Shown: positions 61,955-64,000 of the stretch, in pieces
How the letters are laid out: every line of letters begins with the position of its first letter
Position numbering within the stretch: the stretch's first letter is position 1
Assembly (NCBI RefSeq): GCF_004344915.1
Contig: NZ_SKFG01000018.1
Coordinates: 1 to 64,000 of the forward strand
DNA: 64,000 nucleotides
Direction of reading: 5' to 3'
DNA from: Paenibacillus albiflavus
GTDB lineage: Bacteria > Bacillota > Bacilli > Paenibacillales > NBRC-103111
Program-made: the position numbers and the translations under genes
Notes under the pieces: model-generated
What the model saw: the letters and a program-made list of their open reading frames with translations, nothing else
What the model was told of the DNA's origin: nothing
Databases searched by the model: none

Positions 61955-64000
61955 TGGCCTTAACCTCCGTTTTGGTATCACTTGGATACTCGATGCGTGA
62001 ATGGAAAATACCAAGCAGCGCTTCATTCAATGTTTTGGCAATCACATCAAGCTCTTTGAGCGTCAAATCACACTCATTGAATTGTCCATCATCAAGTCTT
62101 GATTTGATGATTTTATGAACCATCGAATCGATTTGCTCCATCGTCGGATTACGAAGTGATCTTACAGCTGCTTCCACGCTATCTGCAATGCCAACGATCG
62201 CTGCTTCCTTGGACTGTGCTTTGGGACCAGGATAACGGAACTGCTCTTCCGTAACCTCACTTGGATCTCTGCCTTCACTTTCAGCCAGCTTCTTCGCCTT
62301 GTGATAGAAGAATCCAAGGAAAGTAGTCCCATGATGCTGCATCGCAATATCTTGAATTAATTTAGGTATTTTATATTCTTTAAGCATTTCGACTCCATCG
62401 CGCGGATGAGCAATAATAATAGATTTACTTAGCTCAGGCTCAATCCGATCATGAGGATTCTCAATATTCGTCTGGTTCTCAATAAAATAACTTGGACGCT
62501 TTGTCTTCCCAATATCGTGATAATAAGATCCTACTCGGCATAGCAAGCCATCCGCACCAATCGCTTCAGCAGCAGCTTCAGATAGATTGCCAACCATGAT
62601 CGAATGGTGATAAGTACCAGGTGTCTCTGTCAGCAGTTTGCGCAGCAAAGGATGATTAGGATTGGATATCTCCACCATCTTAAGCGGAGACAAGATGCCA
62701 AAGGCTAATTCGAAGAATGGCAAGAGTCCAATGACAACCATGGACGTTAATACCCCGCCACCTGCTCCAAAAGCTAATGATAGCAAAGCTTCCTTGCTCG
62801 TAATCTCACTATTCGATAAGAGCATGATGGCAACGATCGCTAATACGCTAAAGAACGAAATCAAGCCGCCTGCTTTGAGAATCGTAGAGCGTTGACTCGC
62901 TTTTTGAATCATAAAGATGGATGAACAGCAGATCACAAGCGTAATAAATCCATAGCTATAATCAAAAGGCTGAATATGCTCCATATCAAATATGATGGAA
63001 GCAAACAATGCGAACAGTACAGATGAAACAAATGCAAGTTGAACATCCAATAGAATCACTATAAGCATGGTTCCCATAGCAACTGGTGCTAAGAAGGCAA
63101 TGTTCGGACCTTGTACATTCTGTGCTATCCCAAATATCTTCATCACAATTAGCGTCAACGTAAAAATCACAACAAGCATTAGTAATTGTGAATTATTATT
63201 GTGAATCGATGATTTCATATGTCTTGCTAGCATATACAGCATCATGCAGCATAAGAATATGATCAGGAGCAGTCCGATATGTGCTGAATAGTTCGCTTTA
63301 TCCTTTAAAAGACGATTCTTCTCGAGCATATCGTATTTATCCTGCGTAATGATCGTACCTGCCCGAATCAGTTCTTCACCCTTATTGATATAAATCGGTT
63401 TAACCGATTCTCTTGCTTTGGCTTTGGCTTCATTCGTTCCTTTCTCATCAAAGAACTTATTAGGCATAATAACCGCTTTAATGATTTCCTGGGCAATTTC
63501 ACGTGAACTTGCCTTGGTTAGAGTGGACATATTTACTTGCTCAGCTACTTTAGCACGAACGGTCTGAGCATCATTAATCTGATCCATCATTAGCCTAGCG
63601 ACGATTTCCCTAGAGACTGGCAGCATCTCATTAATATCATCAGCAGTCAGACGTGGAACCTTGTATAACACTTCTTCTGGAATTTTGTAAGTCTGATCAT
63701 TAACCTTCTGTCTGATCTCTGCGATCAATTCCTCGCTATATAATTTTTTATCAGAGAAATTCTTAATAATGCCAGCTTGATATTCACTAATCACAGAGGT
63801 AATCACTGTACGGTACAAATTAACTTTATCTTCAAACTTGGTTTCAATGTCTCCGTTGATCGCATTAATCTTGGAATAAACAGAATAAACAGCTTGTTCA
63901 TTTTTAAAATTAATATTCTTATAATCATCAGGTACTTTCTTGGCCGCATCTTCTTTGGCCATATCTGTTGCTTCTTCATTCTCAATTTGTTTCGGGGCGT
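61947..64000 (-). CDS. pgpH: PgpH-type c-di-AMP phosphodiesterase (partial, N-terminus off the window)
   Basis: The frame is open to the window edge, so the N-terminal TM and part of the extracellular domain are missing. What is seen: most of an extracellular 7TMR-HDED domain, seven membrane segments in the middle, and a C-terminal cytoplasmic HD domain with TYHHSIMVGNLSEAAAEAIG, SYYHDIGKTKRP (HD pair) and DIAMQHHGTT. PgpH hydrolyses c-di-AMP. In Bacillus it is yqfF, upstream of ybeY, as here. Confidence 0.94.
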   Translation of the reverse strand, partial: APKQIENEEATDMAKEDAAKKVPDDYKNINFKNEQAVYSVYSKINAINGDIETKFEDKVNLYRTVITSVISEYQAGIIKNFSDKKLYSEELIAEIRQKVNDQTYKIPEEVLYKVPRLTADDINEMLPVSREIVARLMMDQINDAQTVRAKVAEQVNMSTLTKASSREIAQEIIKAVIMPNKFFDEKGTNEAKAKARESVKPIYINKGEELIRAGTIITQDKYDMLEKNRLLKDKANYSAHIGLLLIIFLCCMMLYMLARHMKSSIHNNNSQLLMLVVIFTLTLIVMKIFGIAQNVQGPNIAFLAPVAMGTMLIVILLDVQLAFVSSVLFALFASIIFDMEHIQPFDYSYGFITLVICCSSIFMIQKASQRSTILKAGGLISFFSVLAIVAIMLLSNSEITSKEALLSLAFGAGGGVLTSMVVIGLLPFFELAFGILSPLKMVEISNPNHPLLRKLLTETPGTYHHSIMVGNLSEAAAEAIGADGLLCRVGSYYHDIGKTKRPSYFIENQTNIENPHDRIEPELSKSIIIAHPRDGVEMLKEYKIPKLIQDIAMQHHGTTFLGFFYHKAKKLAESEGRDPSEVTEEQFRYPGPKAQSKEAAIVGIADSVEAAVRSLRNPTMEQIDSMVHKIIKSRLDDGQFNECDLTLKELDVIAKTLNEALLGIFHSRIEYPSDTKTEVKANG

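Noticed and set aside
1-64000. Mobile elements, CRISPR arrays, tRNA genes, prophage genes
   Set aside because: No transposase, integrase, regularly spaced repeat array, tRNA cloverleaf or phage structural gene was recognised anywhere in the window.

Overview
The window reads as chromosomal core DNA of an endospore-forming Firmicute of the Paenibacillaceae type (Paenibacillus or a close relative). The evidence is a division/cell-wall cluster containing sporulation versions of FtsW and PBP (spoVE, spoVD), RsfA, BshC (bacillithiol), a class-B-type RNase P RNA, a meso-DAP type MurE, YqzL, DUF1540 and DUF2626 proteins, and a base composition in the low 40s percent GC. The genus is inferred from gene order and family content, not from a marker search. 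Nearly all genes are on the minus strand, so operons read from high to low coordinates.

Layout, left to right. 1-14438 is the dcw (mra) cluster. In transcription order it runs mraZ, rsmH, ftsL, pbpB, spoVD, murE, murF, mraY (copy 2), mraY (copy 1), murD, spoVE, murG (cut by the window edge). It makes peptidoglycan precursors through lipid II and the septal synthases. Two full mraY genes in tandem are unusual, and the copy next to murF has HYH where MraY normally has HHH. Four 10-bp-spaced boxes just upstream of mraZ look like the MraZ operator. 14600-17627 holds ahcY and bshC. 18172-29848 carries two complete, similar oppABCDF oligopeptide-transport operons in tandem. A broken 5' end of a third oppA lies at 30063-30143, and all three oppA leaders share a stem-loop at a fixed distance from the start codon. 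The opp block sits inside a region that is otherwise syntenic with Bacillus (rsfA - panE - DUF3397 - bshC - mraZ), so it is probably a lineage-specific insertion or expansion.

32936-36670 holds small plus-strand genes (a DUF2626 protein, a lipoprotein, a secreted coiled-coil protein) around a MidA-type methyltransferase. 36695-40825 matches the Bacillus yla region (PIN-PhoH ATPase, YlaH-like protein, TypA), with a 51-codon small ORF whose 3' end is itself a terminator hairpin. 40932-45765 has a membrane protein, a TerC family protein, thiI with its cysteine desulfurase, a lytic transglycosylase and a DUF1540 protein. 45940-47838 is a membrane-anchored subtilase on the plus strand, followed by rnpB on the minus strand.

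48389-64000 is the conserved sigA macro-region. In transcription order it runs pgpH (cut by the window edge), ybeY, dgkA, cdd, era, yqzL, recO, a glycine T-box, glyQ, glyS, a YaiI/YqxD family gene, dnaG, sigA, a membrane protein gene, trmK and a Nif3-like gene. It combines translation, ribosome maturation, replication priming, the housekeeping sigma factor and c-di-AMP hydrolysis. No phage, transposase, tRNA gene or CRISPR array was seen.
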